This document shows, one piece after another, positions 39,401-50,733 of a stretch of 64,000 nt of DNA. How positions within the stretch are numbered: the stretch's first letter is position 1; every line of letters starts with the position of its first letter. A program made the translations under genes and the position numbers. A model generated the notes under the pieces. The model ran no database searches, was not told the origin of the DNA, and saw only the letters and a program-made list of their open reading frames with translations. The stretch is from Dermatophagoides farinae (lineage: Eukaryota > Arthropoda > Arachnida > Sarcoptiformes > Pyroglyphidae): NCBI RefSeq assembly GCF_024713945.1, contig NC_134680.1:1884001-1948000 (forward strand), written 5' to 3'.

Positions 39401-42400
39401 TAGATTAAAACTTTTGTGTTGTTCTATGAATCGTTTTTTATTTTATTTTTCGTGTCAATTATCTACGTATTGATACAAATCTTTTTAATCTAGAAAATTG
39501 GGGGTTTTTTGCTCGATTTTCTCTGTTCTATCTCGCTTATGTATCGTTTCCCTATCGTAATTTTTGTCAGTATTGTATCTGTTTCTGATGTCCGACGTTA
39601 TGGCCGATAATTTGAACATTCGCAAAAATCTGAGAAGCAGAATAACTAAGGCGTCTCGTCGTCAAATCGCATTGTCATTGGATGAGCTGTTGAATTTACA
39701 AAGAGATTATGATAACATCAGTGCTGTTTGTCTCGAAAGTAATCCTGAAGACTTTGATGAACAAAAAGCGAAGGACGATTTGTATAAACAGCAGATCGAA
39801 GCTTTGATAAGCTGCGAACGTTCCGTGAATCAACTACAAGCTATTACAATTGATGAAGATGATCTAATTCCTAATTTGTCTGCTATTCCGGTGTCGATAC
39901 CTTCTACTTCTCATGTTTCGAATAATAATTTCTCGTCTACGATTCAGCATCAACCGGCGGTATCGAATTTATCTTTGAATGTTTATCCTACATCTGTTCG
40001 CGCTTCGGATCTTTTGACTTTCGATGGTAATGTAATCAATTGGATACCGTTCAAAACATCTTTCGACGACGAAGTCCTGAGCAATCCGAATTTATTGGAT
40101 ACAAAGAAGCGGAACTTATTGTTGAAAGTTTTGCATGGTAGCGCTTTGGACAGAGCTATGGATCTAGTCCGTCAAGGAAAAACACTTCAGTCAATCTGGT
40201 CTTCTCTTAATGACTATTACAACAGTCCATCGAAAATCGATGAACATTTAACAAAGCAAATTCGTTCTCTGGCTTTTGTTAATTCTCCGTTCGAATCGGC
40301 TAAGCTTGAAATTATGCTCCGGGAAATTCGCCGTTTGTCTAGCACGTGTGTTAGCCTTGGTGCGGCTTATCTTGCCCGATCCAACTCATTGGTGAAGGAA
40401 ATTCTGTGGAAATGTGGCCGCCCCCTTCGGGAAAAATTGTGTCATGTGGAGTCGCTATCACAACTGGAAAAGGAATTGGAAAAGCTGTATAAGTCAGCCT
40501 TGTGTTTGGACTCTTTCGATCGACGAGAATCAGCCAGACCATCACGTTCGTCGCATCCAGTTGCTGCTATGTCTGTTGCTCGTTGTGTGTTTTGTAATCG
40601 ATCTAATCATCAATCAGCAGATTGCCAGTCTTCAATATCAGTAGATGAGAAGCGTCGTATTATCAATTCGAACAGTTTGTGTTTCAAATGTTTATCGCCT
40701 GGTCATCGCGCCAGTACTTGTTCTCGAGCGGCTTCTATCAGATGTCGAGTTTGTCGTTTGAGTCATCCGACAGTGCTCCATCAAGTTCGCTTGAACAATC
40801 ATTCAAATTCCAGCAATAACAACAACTCTGTTCATCCTTCTACCTCTGTTTCATCGTCTCCTTCTGTTGCTGCTTCATCCACTTCTGCATCTACTGCTGC
40901 TTCAGTCCCATCAACTTCATCTTCTACATCGGGCGTTGCTGCGATTTCCGTTCTTTCAAATTCTTCTGATCTGTCCATGATTCCTTCATCTTCATCTTCA
41001 ATTCCATCATCGCCGTCTCCTATGGTTTCTTTATCGTCTTCCAATTCGTTAGCTTATGTTTCATCGTCCGAATCATCATCTGTTGCTGGTATCAGTTCTT
41101 CATCCGAAAATTCGCTGGTTGCACGTTATGACGGTGTCGCTTCTCCATCGATCACAATCGAACGTCCAGCGTTCGTAATCAATTTGTGTGGTCGAAAGTG
41201 CATGGTATGGCTTGACACGTGTTCACCGTTTACATTAATCCGAAGCGATCTAGTTAATATGAATGATTGTGTGTCTGCCCCATCGATTTGTCTTTCTGGG
41301 TTCTCGGGTGGTTCAGCCACCATTACTAATAAGAAGATCTCCGTCATTCTTGAATCTAATGTAACTCGTGTCTCGATTGATGCGTACGTGATTACGAATC
41401 TTCACCACTGTGATCTCATTATCGGGACAGATATGCTTTCACGTATCACTCGTATTGATCCACTAAAATCTCTTAAATGGGAATCTAAGTTTGGAGATAT
41501 CCATTATGGTCCCGTGGCTGCTATTGAACATTTTAATATCGTTGATGATGATGACGATGATGAAGATAATTTCGACATGCATGTTACTCGTCTTGATAAT
41601 GGACGTTTTGAAGCGAAGCTTCCCTTTCTGACTCATTCACGTCCTCCACCTAATTTTCAAAAAGCGTTATCTTTGTTGAACAAATTGGTTGCTCGCTTAC
41701 AATCTCGAAATTTCTATGATGTTTATCGCGATGAATTTATGAAGTATGTGTCATCAGGACAAGCAGTGGAAATCAATGATACTGATGGGTTTTTTATTCC
41801 CCATCATGCCGTCCTTCGTTCTGAATCTTCGTCATCTCCAATCCGTATTGTTTTTAATGCTTCGTTCGGACGCGAATCTTCGTTGAATAACCTGTTATGG
41901 AAAGGTTCAGTAATGGGACTAGATGTCTTGCCGCATTTGATACGAATTCGATTATTTAAGTATTTTTGTACGGCCGATTTGAGAAAAGCCTTCCTACAAA
42001 TTGCCATTTATCCTGAACACCAAAAATATCTCCGTCTTTTATGGAAAGAAAATGATAATCAAATTAAAAAATATCAAATGACTGTCCTTCCGTTCGGTGT
42101 TATCTCGTCTCCGGCCATTCTTACCCAAGTAGTTGATAAAATCGTTCAGTCAATTAGCAACGAATCTTCTCGCAATCTACTTTCTGGTGTTACGTATATG
42201 GACGATCTTCTTATCGGTTCGAATAGTATCGATGATCTTCGGCAATGTGTGATTGACGCTAAGCAAGCGTTTTCTGCTTCTGGTTTTGAGATGCACAAGA
42301 TATGCTCCAATGGTATGATTCCGGATGGTTCGACTGGCGATGATTCTGGTTTGCTAGGTTTATTGTGGAATATGTCAGAAGATACAATCAGTTTGAAAAA

Positions 42401-45400
42401 TCGAGATTTAGTCTCGCCTTCTTTAACTAAACGTATTGTTTTGTCCACAATTGGCCGTATCTTTGATCCGTTGGGTATTATTGACCCTTTGAAGCTTCGT
42501 TTACGAATCATGTTTTCTTGTATCGTTTCCAATGAATGGGATACTCCGATTGTAGATGATGATTTCGTTCGTGAATGGAATAAAGCTATCACCGATTGGC
42601 CAAACCTAGATCAAATTAAGTTTAATCGTTTTATACCGGACACATCGATTATGTATTGTTTCGCTGACGCTAGTGAAGTTGGTCTCGGTTATTGCATTTA
42701 TCTTGGATCTCAATTTTTGTTCGGAAAAAGTAAAGTTGCATCGAAAACGAAAACTATTGTCGAAAAAGAGCTTTTAGCGTTGCTTGAATTGGTAAAAATG
42801 GTCTATCGAATTCGTAAAATATTGTTACAATCGCAAGTCAATCCATCAATCAGAATTTTCTCAGATTCAAAAATAAATCTTGATCGATTAAACGCATCAC
42901 CGAATCGTTTTAAGTGTCATCTTGGTAAAAAATTGCTTCGTATTCTTCAAATAATTTCCGATTGCCGAGCATCAGTCATTTATATTTCCGGTAATTTGAA
43001 TCCCGCGGATTTGTTTAGCCGTCCGATCTCTGTCTCTAAATTCTTACAACAAAAACCTTGGTTTCTTCAAACAACAATTCTGCCAAATGAATCTTGTCCA
43101 ATCGTTTCAGTCTGTGCCATTAAAAAAGAAGAAATAGATCCAACTTTCATCAATTTTTTGAATCGCTTTTCATCAATTAAGAGCATGTTACGATGGATAA
43201 ATCGGTTTCGTAGCTGGCTTCCGAAGCACAAGCAAGATCGAATGATCGATTCTTTGTTTATTCTGATACGATGTTTCCAAGCTAATTCTCCTTTCGTCAG
43301 CTCACATGATCATTTTATTGACGCTCGGGGTTTAATTGTTTATCGCATGAGAGATGGCGTAAACTCAATCTGGATCCCACCACGTACCGCTTTATCACGA
43401 GCTTTATTGTACGAAGCGCATCGCTTAGCTAAACATAACGGTGTTAAATTATCTTTGGCTCAAATCCCGGTGGAATTTGCTATTGGCGACGCCAACCGAA
43501 CAATGGCGCGTTTAATTTACCGATGTGTTCTTTGTCGGAAACGACGCGGAAAAGGAATATCCGTTCCTTTTGGGCCAACGTACCATGAAGTGGACGTGTT
43601 CAGTGGTCCGTTTGCTCGCATTGCCATTGACGGTTTTGGCCCTTTTAAGTTATTAAATGGTCGTAAATACTGGGGATTGATAGTCGCGTGCTTATCTACA
43701 CGGTGTCTTCGAATCGGAGTTTTGGAAGATCTGACACCAATTTCCGCTGGACGAGCTTTGAAGTCTATTTTCCACGAAGTTGGATTCCCCAAGTTCATCA
43801 TTTCAGATAATGGTACCAATTTCAAACCGATCAAATTAGCCCTTGAAAAGGCGAAAATGTCCGTTGTATGGTGGACGACAGCTCCATCTGCTCCTTGGCA
43901 GAACGGAACGGCTGAGCGTTTTGTTCAGATGGTTAAGTCATGCTTGTCTATTTACGACAAGAAATGCCGTTCTTTCTATGATGTAATGTTAAGATTTCGG
44001 GAAGTCGAATCCATAATTAATGCCCGACCAATTATCGCCAACGATCGTCCTATCTCGGCTTTTGAATTTTGTTTCCAACGTCCGTTTCATATCATACCTG
44101 AAAAAACTGATTTCAAACCTATCGATCTCGATCGACTATACCGTTTTAATTTGGATCTGAAAAAACGTTTTGTCAAACTTCTCCGTCTCCGTTATTTCAA
44201 TCTATATAGGTTCCGTCCGAAAACTAAATCCGTATCGATCAACGTAGGTGATTTCGTCCTCATTCCGGATAAATCACACCGTGAGCTTTGGCCTACAGGA
44301 CGAATTTTGGAGCTGTCAATGGGTCGCGATGGATTAGCACGTTCGGCACGTATCGAGTTTGGTGGTTCGTCCCTTTGGCGACCAGTTTCCGGTTTAGTTC
44401 CCATTTCGCGGGCGCAGGATTGTTAAACTACGCATGCGTTCATGTCTTTTTGGCCTATTAGTCATTTCGGATGGTTTTCTGTTTTTTGTTCTTTAGTTTT
44501 TTGTGTCGTGTCTATAAAAGTTAATTTTTCATTCTTTTTCTTTCCTCGAAAAACCTCGTGTAAAACAATTTCTAGATTAAAACTTTTGTGTTGTTCTATG
44601 AATCGTTTTTTATTTTCGTGTCTGCTTAATTATCTACGTATTGATACACTATCGATCAATTGATTGATAGATTTTATTTCAATCAATATTATTAATCTTT
44701 GAATTTTTTTTTCGTACGATTTTCCCACAAAAAAAATCTGTAAAAGAAAAAAATTGGAAACGATTTTTTTTCTCGCTTAAATTCATCTCTGTTTATTTCA
44801 CCCGGTCGTAAATCATTTTTTTTTTGTTTTATTTTTCTTAGCTTGTTTCCAACACTTTGTTGTTGCTTTCTCGAAAATAAAAAATATTATCGACCACATA
44901 ATTGTTGTTGCTCGGATTATTATTTCCTATAACATTTTCTCATCATCATCATAATCATTTTTTTTTGCTGTTAAGGTTTAATAACTTTATTATTATTATT
45001 TTCATCATCATCAGATCCTGATCGAATCTTGATTATTGCCATCATCATCATCGAATGATTACTTTTAATCATTATCATCATGAATTTGTTGAGAAATCAA
45101 GAAAATACACACGCACATTTCATTCGTGTGTTTTATGTGTTGTTGTTGTTGTTGTTGTTGTTGCTCATTTATGATGAACAATTGTAAATTCGATCTCTTT
45201 GATTCGATGATCTCATCAATTTGATTGATTATTATGTTTTTTTTCTCTCTTTCTTTTTTTTGTATTGCTGTTTGTTTGTTATGGGGAAAATTATCCGCTA
45301 AATGATTACTTATGATTTTTTTTTCATAAAATTCTTTTCATGGTTTTATTTGAATTTAATTTCAAAATGATAATGATTTGCATTTATACTGATTTTGTTT

Positions 45401-48400
45401 CGGACCAAACCCTGAATGAATGATGATAATAATTTGATCGTTCGAATTCAAGTTTTATTTTCTGTTTTGTAAAATTTTGTTTGAAATGAAAAATCCCCAA
45501 TCATTAGACATAATGATGATTATGATGATAATGATATCTGCTTGTTTTGGTATTGATTGGTGAATTGAAATCGGAAAAAATCGATCATTCATTCATCGAT
45601 TATCAATTGTAATCATTATGATCAATGTCAGATCCAAGATATGTTTATCAATCAAAATCAATTCTGATTGTTCATCATCATCATCATTATTATGCTGATG
45701 TTATTCCATTTTTGTCTCATATAATAATGTTGTCACGTTACTTATCCTGTATCATTTATTGTTTGTCAAAAGTTATTACTTATTGGATTTCTTTCTTTAT
45801 AAATTGTAATTGATATTTCATTAACGATGAAACCGAAATTCTAATTTTTATTCCAATCAGTGTGAATTTCTATCATTTTTTTACAATTTTTGCCATTACA
45901 AATAGCATCCGTGTTGATCAAAAAAAAAAAAAAAAAAAAAATTATGAGATTAATCCCTGACAACCGAATAATGAACCTGAACAATAACCGTAGGAAAACA
46001 AGATGAACAAAATTTATGATGATTGATTGATTTATATGTATCATGTACCTGTGTTTATGTGTGTATGTGTCATTTCTTTACGAATTTTGTTTTTCGTTTC
46101 GGTTTTCTGTTGATGATGATGAAAACAAACAAACACACATCTGGCCAAAACAAGTATTTGAACATGTACTGTACTTCTGTTTGTTTGTTTGTTTGTTTGT
46201 TGATCGTATCGAATCACTATTTTTTTTCCTTTTGATTACATTTCACATCTGAATAATTCATATTGAATTTTACATTCAATTTATGAAATCACGATTAATG
46301 TTTTGAAATTAACATCTGTTGTTGTTACATTATCAATATTATTATGTGTGTAGAGTTCCGGTTATTCAATGATAATGATCAAGGTTTATTCCTTTTTTTT
46401 CTCAACGATTAATTATCAAATAATAGTGATCGGTGAATAAATAAATTCCTCGTGATTTATAATATTCATTAAATTAGTATGCCATGATGATCATCGATAA
46501 TGATATTATCATTCATTATACTTGATGTAATTTTAGTCAGAAACACCTTCTGTTTTGAATTATCATATCATATATCTCTTTTTTCTCATGAATTTTAATT
46601 TCTTATCAGTGGTTTGTTCGTTTGATTGAATTGATTCATTGTTTTGTTGATCTAGGTTTCAATTTTATCCCAGCAAATTATGTTTAATGCATTGATTAAC
46701 TGTGTTTTTAGGCTTCAAACACACTTTGCTTCAAGCATCGATTGTTAAAAATTGTTTGTAATATGCGGACATACCATACATAAAACTCTTTTTCCTTGTT
46801 GTTGTTGCCAATTCACAACATGCTCTAATCTTGTTACAATCTTTAGAACGAATATGTCGAGAAAAAGATGTATTGGATTCTATGATCATGATTATAATGT
46901 AATGATACAAATGACAATTATGGTCATCATTATATCATCATAATAATAATCGTCAATTTCAATTCGTTTTGAACAAATAAAAATGATTGCTATTTATATG
47001 CCTGAAAAGAGTTGGCAAATAGAAATAAGGAAACTAAACGGGACTGGATGAACAAAACTGAAAAACTAATAGCCAACAACAATTTCCACTATACAATTAG
47101 TAAAACCTACACGGAGAAATTAGGTCTTTTTTTCGGAATTTCATTTTGTAATTTTTTACTATAAAACGATAATAATATGAAGGTTCTTTTTTCGTATGGA
47201 TCGTGATAATCGTCGTCGTCGTCGTCGATGATGACGATGTTCGTGTGACCACCAGTTTTTTTTCGGAAAAACAAATTTTATTACCTTATACATGTGACCA
47301 TCTGTTCATCGATGTTGCGGATGACATCATGATAATGATGATGATACCAACTATTGTGAGATTGTGTTTTCATTATAATTTATGACTTTTTTTCTTATTT
47401 TTGTTCCACTTGATTTTAATTCTATTGTGCGTGTTTATGTGTGGTGGGTGTGTTTGTGTGTGAATATCAATTAAGAACAGAATAATAATCATATATGAAT
47501 TAAGTGAAAATAATGAATGAATTGAATCTATGCATACCACACCTTTGAATTTGGATGAATAATTTTTTTTCTTTTTTTTCAAGTTTCATTTTACATTGAT
47601 GATCATTCTTGATTTGTTAACATGAGCTTAACATTTTTTTTTAGATTCAAGTTTATTTTTTGTTATCATTGGTTGACATTGTTGACACATGTTGCTTTTC
47701 AATTTCTTTGCTTTCTCTTAGTTTGATTTGACAAGAAAATTAATTTTTTGTTTTTTTTTCAATTATTTATAGCTGCTGAAGATGAAAATATGGAAAAAAT
47801 ATCTACCCTAGTGCCAGTATTCATTAGTAAAGGCGTAAGTACATTTATTTATTCATCCAATCAGCCACAACTTTAGTTGTCTTTGAATCTTACTCATTTC
47901 TCATTGGTTTTCTTTCATTTTTATTGTTCTCATACATTCGCTATTACAAAATTCGTGATTAAATCTTTTTTTCTTTTTTTTTTGATTTAAATAGGGAAAT
48001 ATTGTTGAGCGAGAAAATGCTGAAATACGTAAGTCATGAATTGTCATTGATGATGATGATGAGAATGGCAACACTAACAAATTGTTTTTGTTTTGCTATT
48101 CCTTTTTTTGTTTGTTTTTCATTTAATTAATTAACTAATTAATTATTACTATATTTCCGGATTCATTTTTTCACAATTCACATCATCATCATCATTCATC
48201 AACATTTCATATCATGAATATCAATTGTCATCATCATCATCATCATCATCATGTGTCTATTTTTAGGTTTGCCTTGTGAGATTAAAGATCTCGGTGAACA
48301 TGCATTCATGTGGAAATTCAATACAAAATTTTTATATGTCGGTAATCTAACTGTATTACAATTAAATGGCGTTGAAAAGGATATGATGTCCAATGGTATT

Positions 48401-50733
48401 ATAATTAAACGATTGACCAATGATCTTACCGGTATTTATAGGTAAATAATAACATATGAAAATAGTGATGATGATTATGATTGTACTGATGAATTTTTTT
48501 ATTTTCTTTTCCATTGATACAAACATAGATGTGAGATTAGCTCGAATCCGCCAAGAATGGTTCAATACAATGTATCGATGCATAGTAAGTTTTTCTATTT
48601 ATTTCTATGATTTTTTTTTCATATGAATATCCAATCATTTTTATAGCTGCACCAGTGATTATACCGAATCCGGCCAACAAAGATAATAAGGTATATACAA
48701 GAATATTTGTCATATCCAATCATCTTTTATCTTATTAATCGATAATCTTTTGGTCATCTGATCATGTCACAAAATAACACTCACACAGGTGGTCGTATCA
48801 CAGGATCAACCATTGGTATTACAATGTAACATTGCTACATCATCATCATTATTACCAACAACATTTCAATGGAAACATAATGTGAGTGTGAATGTGTGTG
48901 TATGCGATTGAATTGAAATGAGAATTTAGTTCCACAGTGGAAATATTTTCCACTTTTTTCTTTCTTTGAGAAATAACAATAATAACAATAATTTATCTAT
49001 ATCTATTTCGTTATTTTCTCAGTCAAAAGTGATAGAATTGAATCGAACGGAATTCGTTGTTGAAACTATACAATTATCCGATGCTGGTGATGTTACTTGT
49101 AAGTTTTTTTTGTTGTTGTTGTCATAATGGATTAATTTTTTTTCCATTTTTTTCGTTTATTTGATTGACACTAATTTTCGTATGATTTTCTTTTTTCGCT
49201 TGTCATCACATTTTTTCATTTTTTTTCTCTTGAATGTGACATTATCTCATTCAAACATTTGATGAATGTTTGAAATTTAATCCGAATCATGATCCTCATC
49301 ATCATCATCATCATCATCTTTGTTGTCATCGTTGAATTAATTCTCATATGACTGTGGTTTGTGTGTGTGTGTTCGTGCATTATAATAATCCATCATGAAA
49401 AAAAATCTTGAATGTTCATAAAAATTCATTACTTAACAAAAAGGTGAAGCTCGTAATGAAATTGGTAGTCGTTCCCATACATTTAAAGTGATTGTTCAAG
49501 GTTTGTGATTACAATTAACCATCACCCCTTGTTAATTATTATTATATTTGGCCTAATTTTGTTTAATTTTTTCTTTGTTTTTATTCATAGCCAAACCAGT
49601 CATAACACTTTCGGAACAAATTGTACATGGACCGGTGGGTACTGATGTTGAAGTAAAATGTATGGCTGAAGCATATCCAGCAGCCAAAATTGAATGGTAT
49701 TATTCATCTAATAACCCGATTCATGTTTCAACTAAACATAAAATTGTCAAGTATGTGTCCTTGTTGTTGTTTTTAGTTAAATGATATTATTTTCATTGTT
49801 ATGGTTTTAGTAATATGAATGAACATTCATCAACATTGACCATTTTTAATGTTGGAACCAAAGATCATCAAGAATATTTCTGTTTATCGGCTAATTCTTT
49901 GGGTGAAGCTAAAGCATATTTTGCCGGTAAGCTATTAGCCAAAAATTGTTGTTCCTGTTTCTGATCAACAGTTTTTTCAATTATTTTTGTTATTCTTTCA
50001 CTGACTTTTTTGATATTTCTTCATATAATTTATTAGTGACTGGCCGACCATCTAAACCGAAATTTACTAGTCCAAAAGTCAGCAACAATGGTGATACGTA
50101 AGTATTGATTTGTGTTGGCAATCAGTTTTGTTTGTTTGGTGTCAATGATCAGTCGATTGATTGATCAGGCGTGAGAACAAGGCGTCGAACTGATTTGACA
50201 TTTAATAATTTGGCATTTCTTTTCTTATGTCAACAGTTATCAATTGGAATGGGTCACTTTTTCACAGCCACCAATCAAAAACACAACATTGAGAGTTCGA
50301 GAGGTAAGTTCATCAGATATCGTGAAGAGAGAAAATTCCTTCATTTAACAATTATCAAATATTATTATTACATAGATTGATCATGTAAATGGACAACCAG
50401 GTAATTGGCAAATAATAAATGTTGAACCGACAGTTTCCGATGGAACAGCACTTAAAACTAAAGAACCACATCGCCGACAGACATACCTATTGGAAAATTT
50501 ATCACAAGATAAAAGCTATGAAGTTGATGTCGTTGTGGCTAATGAATTTGGTAGTACAAAAAGCGATGTTTTTGTATTCTCTACATCCGGTATGTTTGTT
50601 TTTTAAAATTAAATTTTTTCCCATTCATCGATTTTCTTTTCTCTTTATAGATTTTACCAGTGCTGATGCTACAACATTAGGAATGAGCTTCACAATGATG
50701 ATATTCGTATTGTTGATCTCGGTGATTGCTTAA
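19977..50733 (+). CDS. Klingon/lachesin-like immunoglobulin-superfamily adhesion protein (3 Ig + FN3, GPI-type C-terminus)
   Basis: A 15-exon model joins 19977-20223, 47773-47834, 47995-48028, 48267-48441, 48529-48584, 48647-48690, 48789-48881, 49023-49098, 49444-49500, 49591-49750, 49811-49926, 50037-50097, 50237-50303, 50376-50589 and 50651-50733. All introns are GT-AG and the 1545-nt sum gives 514 residues. Residues about 61-81 form a signal-peptide core followed by AAEDE. Ig domains carry Cys118/Cys174, Cys219/Cys263 (Trp234) and Cys305/Cys358. An FN3-like domain spans about 378-486. The C-terminus (about 497-514) is hydrophobic with no cytoplasmic tail, fitting a GPI signal. This architecture is known from Klingon-type neural cell-adhesion proteins acting at the cell surface. 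Introns 2-14 are 60-345 bp, but intron 1 is 27.5 kb and holds several transposons. Joining exon 1 to exon 2 is inference from matching phase and signal-peptide logic. Confidence 0.8.
27422..27557. mobile_element. hAT-type MITE, 136 bp, with perfect 8-bp target duplication
   Basis: The ends read CAGTGTTTCCCAACC and, in inverted orientation, CAGTGATTCCCAACCGG, the CAGTG-starting TIR typical of hAT elements. The element is flanked by identical ATCTAGAG copies at 27414-27421 and 27558-27565, exactly the 8-bp duplication hAT transposases make. The interior has CCCCCGGGGG and TTCGCGAACC palindromes and no coding capacity. It must be mobilised in trans. Confidence 0.92.
30254..30377 (+). mobile_element. 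Poly(A)-only retro-insertion flanked by 27-bp direct repeats
   Basis: An identical 27-bp sequence starting GCAATTTATTTC and ending ACTAAAA occurs at 30254-30280 and 30351-30377. Between them is only AAAAAAGAAAC and a run of 59 A (30292-30350). This is what target-primed reverse transcription leaves when a LINE-mobilised transcript is truncated back to its tail. An assembly or sequencing artefact around the homopolymer is the main alternative. Confidence 0.6.
33440..33478 (+). repeat. (GT)n microsatellite, 39 bp
   Basis: The longest uninterrupted dinucleotide run that I noticed in the window. It lies in intron 1 of the Ig gene. Dozens of shorter CA/GT runs are scattered throughout and generate spurious Cys-Val or Thr-His reading frames. 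Confidence 0.95.
39249..39477 (+). repeat. 5' LTR of the BEL/Pao element
   Basis: Starts TGTTAAACTACGC and ends TTGATACA. It contains TATAAAAG at 39341-39348, the probable element promoter. Compared with the 3' LTR it has a 6-bp gain and lacks a 5-bp TGCTT near its end. The stretch after it (39478-39587) is an AT-rich leader with a GGGGG run near 39500; no clear tRNA primer-binding match adjoins the LTR. Confidence 0.93.
39588..44426 (+). CDS. BEL/Pao gag-pol polyprotein
   Basis: Start is the first ATG (39588), giving 1612 residues. In order: a gag DUF1759-type region at about 143-230 (FDGNVINWIPFKTSFDDEV); Cys/His knuckles from about 332 (CVFCNRSNHQSADC, CFKCLSPGHRASTC); a Ser-rich linker; a protease of the DUF1758 type at about 540 with DTCS where DTGS/DSGS is usual; reverse transcriptase with FCTADLRKAFLQ and catalytic YMDD at about 869; RNase H from about 1025 (CFADASEVGLGY); an HHCC integrase zinc region (EAHRLAKHNG, CVLCRKRR); an integrase core with Asp at about 1346, Asp at about 1406 and Glu 36 residues later (D,D35E); and a C-terminal DUF5641-type segment. 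It makes the virus-like particle and copies and integrates the element. All domains are uninterrupted. The TAA lies inside the 3' LTR. Confidence 0.95.
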   Translation: MSDVMADNLNIRKNLRSRITKASRRQIALSLDELLNLQRDYDNISAVCLESNPEDFDEQKAKDDLYKQQIEALISCERSVNQLQAITIDEDDLIPNLSAIPVSIPSTSHVSNNNFSSTIQHQPAVSNLSLNVYPTSVRASDLLTFDGNVINWIPFKTSFDDEVLSNPNLLDTKKRNLLLKVLHGSALDRAMDLVRQGKTLQSIWSSLNDYYNSPSKIDEHLTKQIRSLAFVNSPFESAKLEIMLREIRRLSSTCVSLGAAYLARSNSLVKEILWKCGRPLREKLCHVESLSQLEKELEKLYKSALCLDSFDRRESARPSRSSHPVAAMSVARCVFCNRSNHQSADCQSSISVDEKRRIINSNSLCFKCLSPGHRASTCSRAASIRCRVCRLSHPTVLHQVRLNNHSNSSNNNNSVHPSTSVSSSPSVAASSTSASTAASVPSTSSSTSGVAAISVLSNSSDLSMIPSSSSSIPSSPSPMVSLSSSNSLAYVSSSESSSVAGISSSSENSLVARYDGVASPSITIERPAFVINLCGRKCMVWLDTCSPFTLIRSDLVNMNDCVSAPSICLSGFSGGSATITNKKISVILESNVTRVSIDAYVITNLHHCDLIIGTDMLSRITRIDPLKSLKWESKFGDIHYGPVAAIEHFNIVDDDDDDEDNFDMHVTRLDNGRFEAKLPFLTHSRPPPNFQKALSLLNKLVARLQSRNFYDVYRDEFMKYVSSGQAVEINDTDGFFIPHHAVLRSESSSSPIRIVFNASFGRESSLNNLLWKGSVMGLDVLPHLIRIRLFKYFCTADLRKAFLQIAIYPEHQKYLRLLWKENDNQIKKYQMTVLPFGVISSPAILTQVVDKIVQSISNESSRNLLSGVTYMDDLLIGSNSIDDLRQCVIDAKQAFSASGFEMHKICSNGMIPDGSTGDDSGLLGLLWNMSEDTISLKNRDLVSPSLTKRIVLSTIGRIFDPLGIIDPLKLRLRIMFSCIVSNEWDTPIVDDDFVREWNKAITDWPNLDQIKFNRFIPDTSIMYCFADASEVGLGYCIYLGSQFLFGKSKVASKTKTIVEKELLALLELVKMVYRIRKILLQSQVNPSIRIFSDSKINLDRLNASPNRFKCHLGKKLLRILQIISDCRASVIYISGNLNPADLFSRPISVSKFLQQKPWFLQTTILPNESCPIVSVCAIKKEEIDPTFINFLNRFSSIKSMLRWINRFRSWLPKHKQDRMIDSLFILIRCFQANSPFVSSHDHFIDARGLIVYRMRDGVNSIWIPPRTALSRALLYEAHRLAKHNGVKLSLAQIPVEFAIGDANRTMARLIYRCVLCRKRRGKGISVPFGPTYHEVDVFSGPFARIAIDGFGPFKLLNGRKYWGLIVACLSTRCLRIGVLEDLTPISAGRALKSIFHEVGFPKFIISDNGTNFKPIKLALEKAKMSVVWWTTAPSAPWQNGTAERFVQMVKSCLSIYDKKCRSFYDVMLRFREVESIINARPIIANDRPISAFEFCFQRPFHIIPEKTDFKPIDLDRLYRFNLDLKKRFVKLLRLRYFNLYRFRPKTKSVSINVGDFVLIPDKSHRELWPTGRILELSMGRDGLARSARIEFGGSSLWRPVSGLVPISRAQDC
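44421..44648 (+). repeat. 3' LTR of the BEL/Pao element
   Basis: Begins TGTTAAAC directly after the coding sequence; bases 44424-44426 are also the gag-pol stop codon. There is no obvious polypurine tract between the frame and the LTR; the adjoining sequence is GCGGGCGCAGGAT. Confidence 0.93.

Larger units (their letters stand above)
39249..44648 (+). mobile_element. Full-length, apparently young BEL/Pao LTR retrotransposon
   Basis: The 5.4-kb element has two LTRs of 229 and 228 bp, each TG...CA, and one intact 1612-codon gag-pol frame. It is flanked by CTATCG at 39243-39248 and 44649-44654, a target duplication of 4-6 bp. The LTRs look identical except for two small indels, so insertion is recent. 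No env-like frame is present. Domain order (gag DUF1759, zinc knuckles, aspartic protease, RT, RNase H, integrase) defines BEL/Pao rather than Gypsy or Copia. It lies in the first intron of the Ig gene in the sense orientation. Confidence 0.95.
20224..47772 (+). other. 27.5-kb first intron of the Ig-superfamily gene
   Basis: It starts GTAAGT and ends in a pyrimidine-rich TTTATAG. Apart from the hAT-type MITE at 27422, the poly(A) insertion at 30254 and the BEL/Pao element at 39249, it holds AT-rich sequence with simple repeats: (GA)n at about 22243-22266, (GT)n at 33440-33478 and 34301-34321, (GTT)n near 45140-45165, (GTTT)n near 46178-46202. No other exon in phase with exon 1 was found. A hydrophobic open frame at about 37480-37700 was considered as an alternative first exon but has no suitable donor. 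Enhancers or untranslated exons cannot be judged by eye. Confidence 0.55.

Noticed and set aside
40351-44404. Several antisense and alternate-frame ORFs of 64-148 codons
   Set aside because: They are shadows of the BEL/Pao gag-pol gene, with no independent domain or start context.
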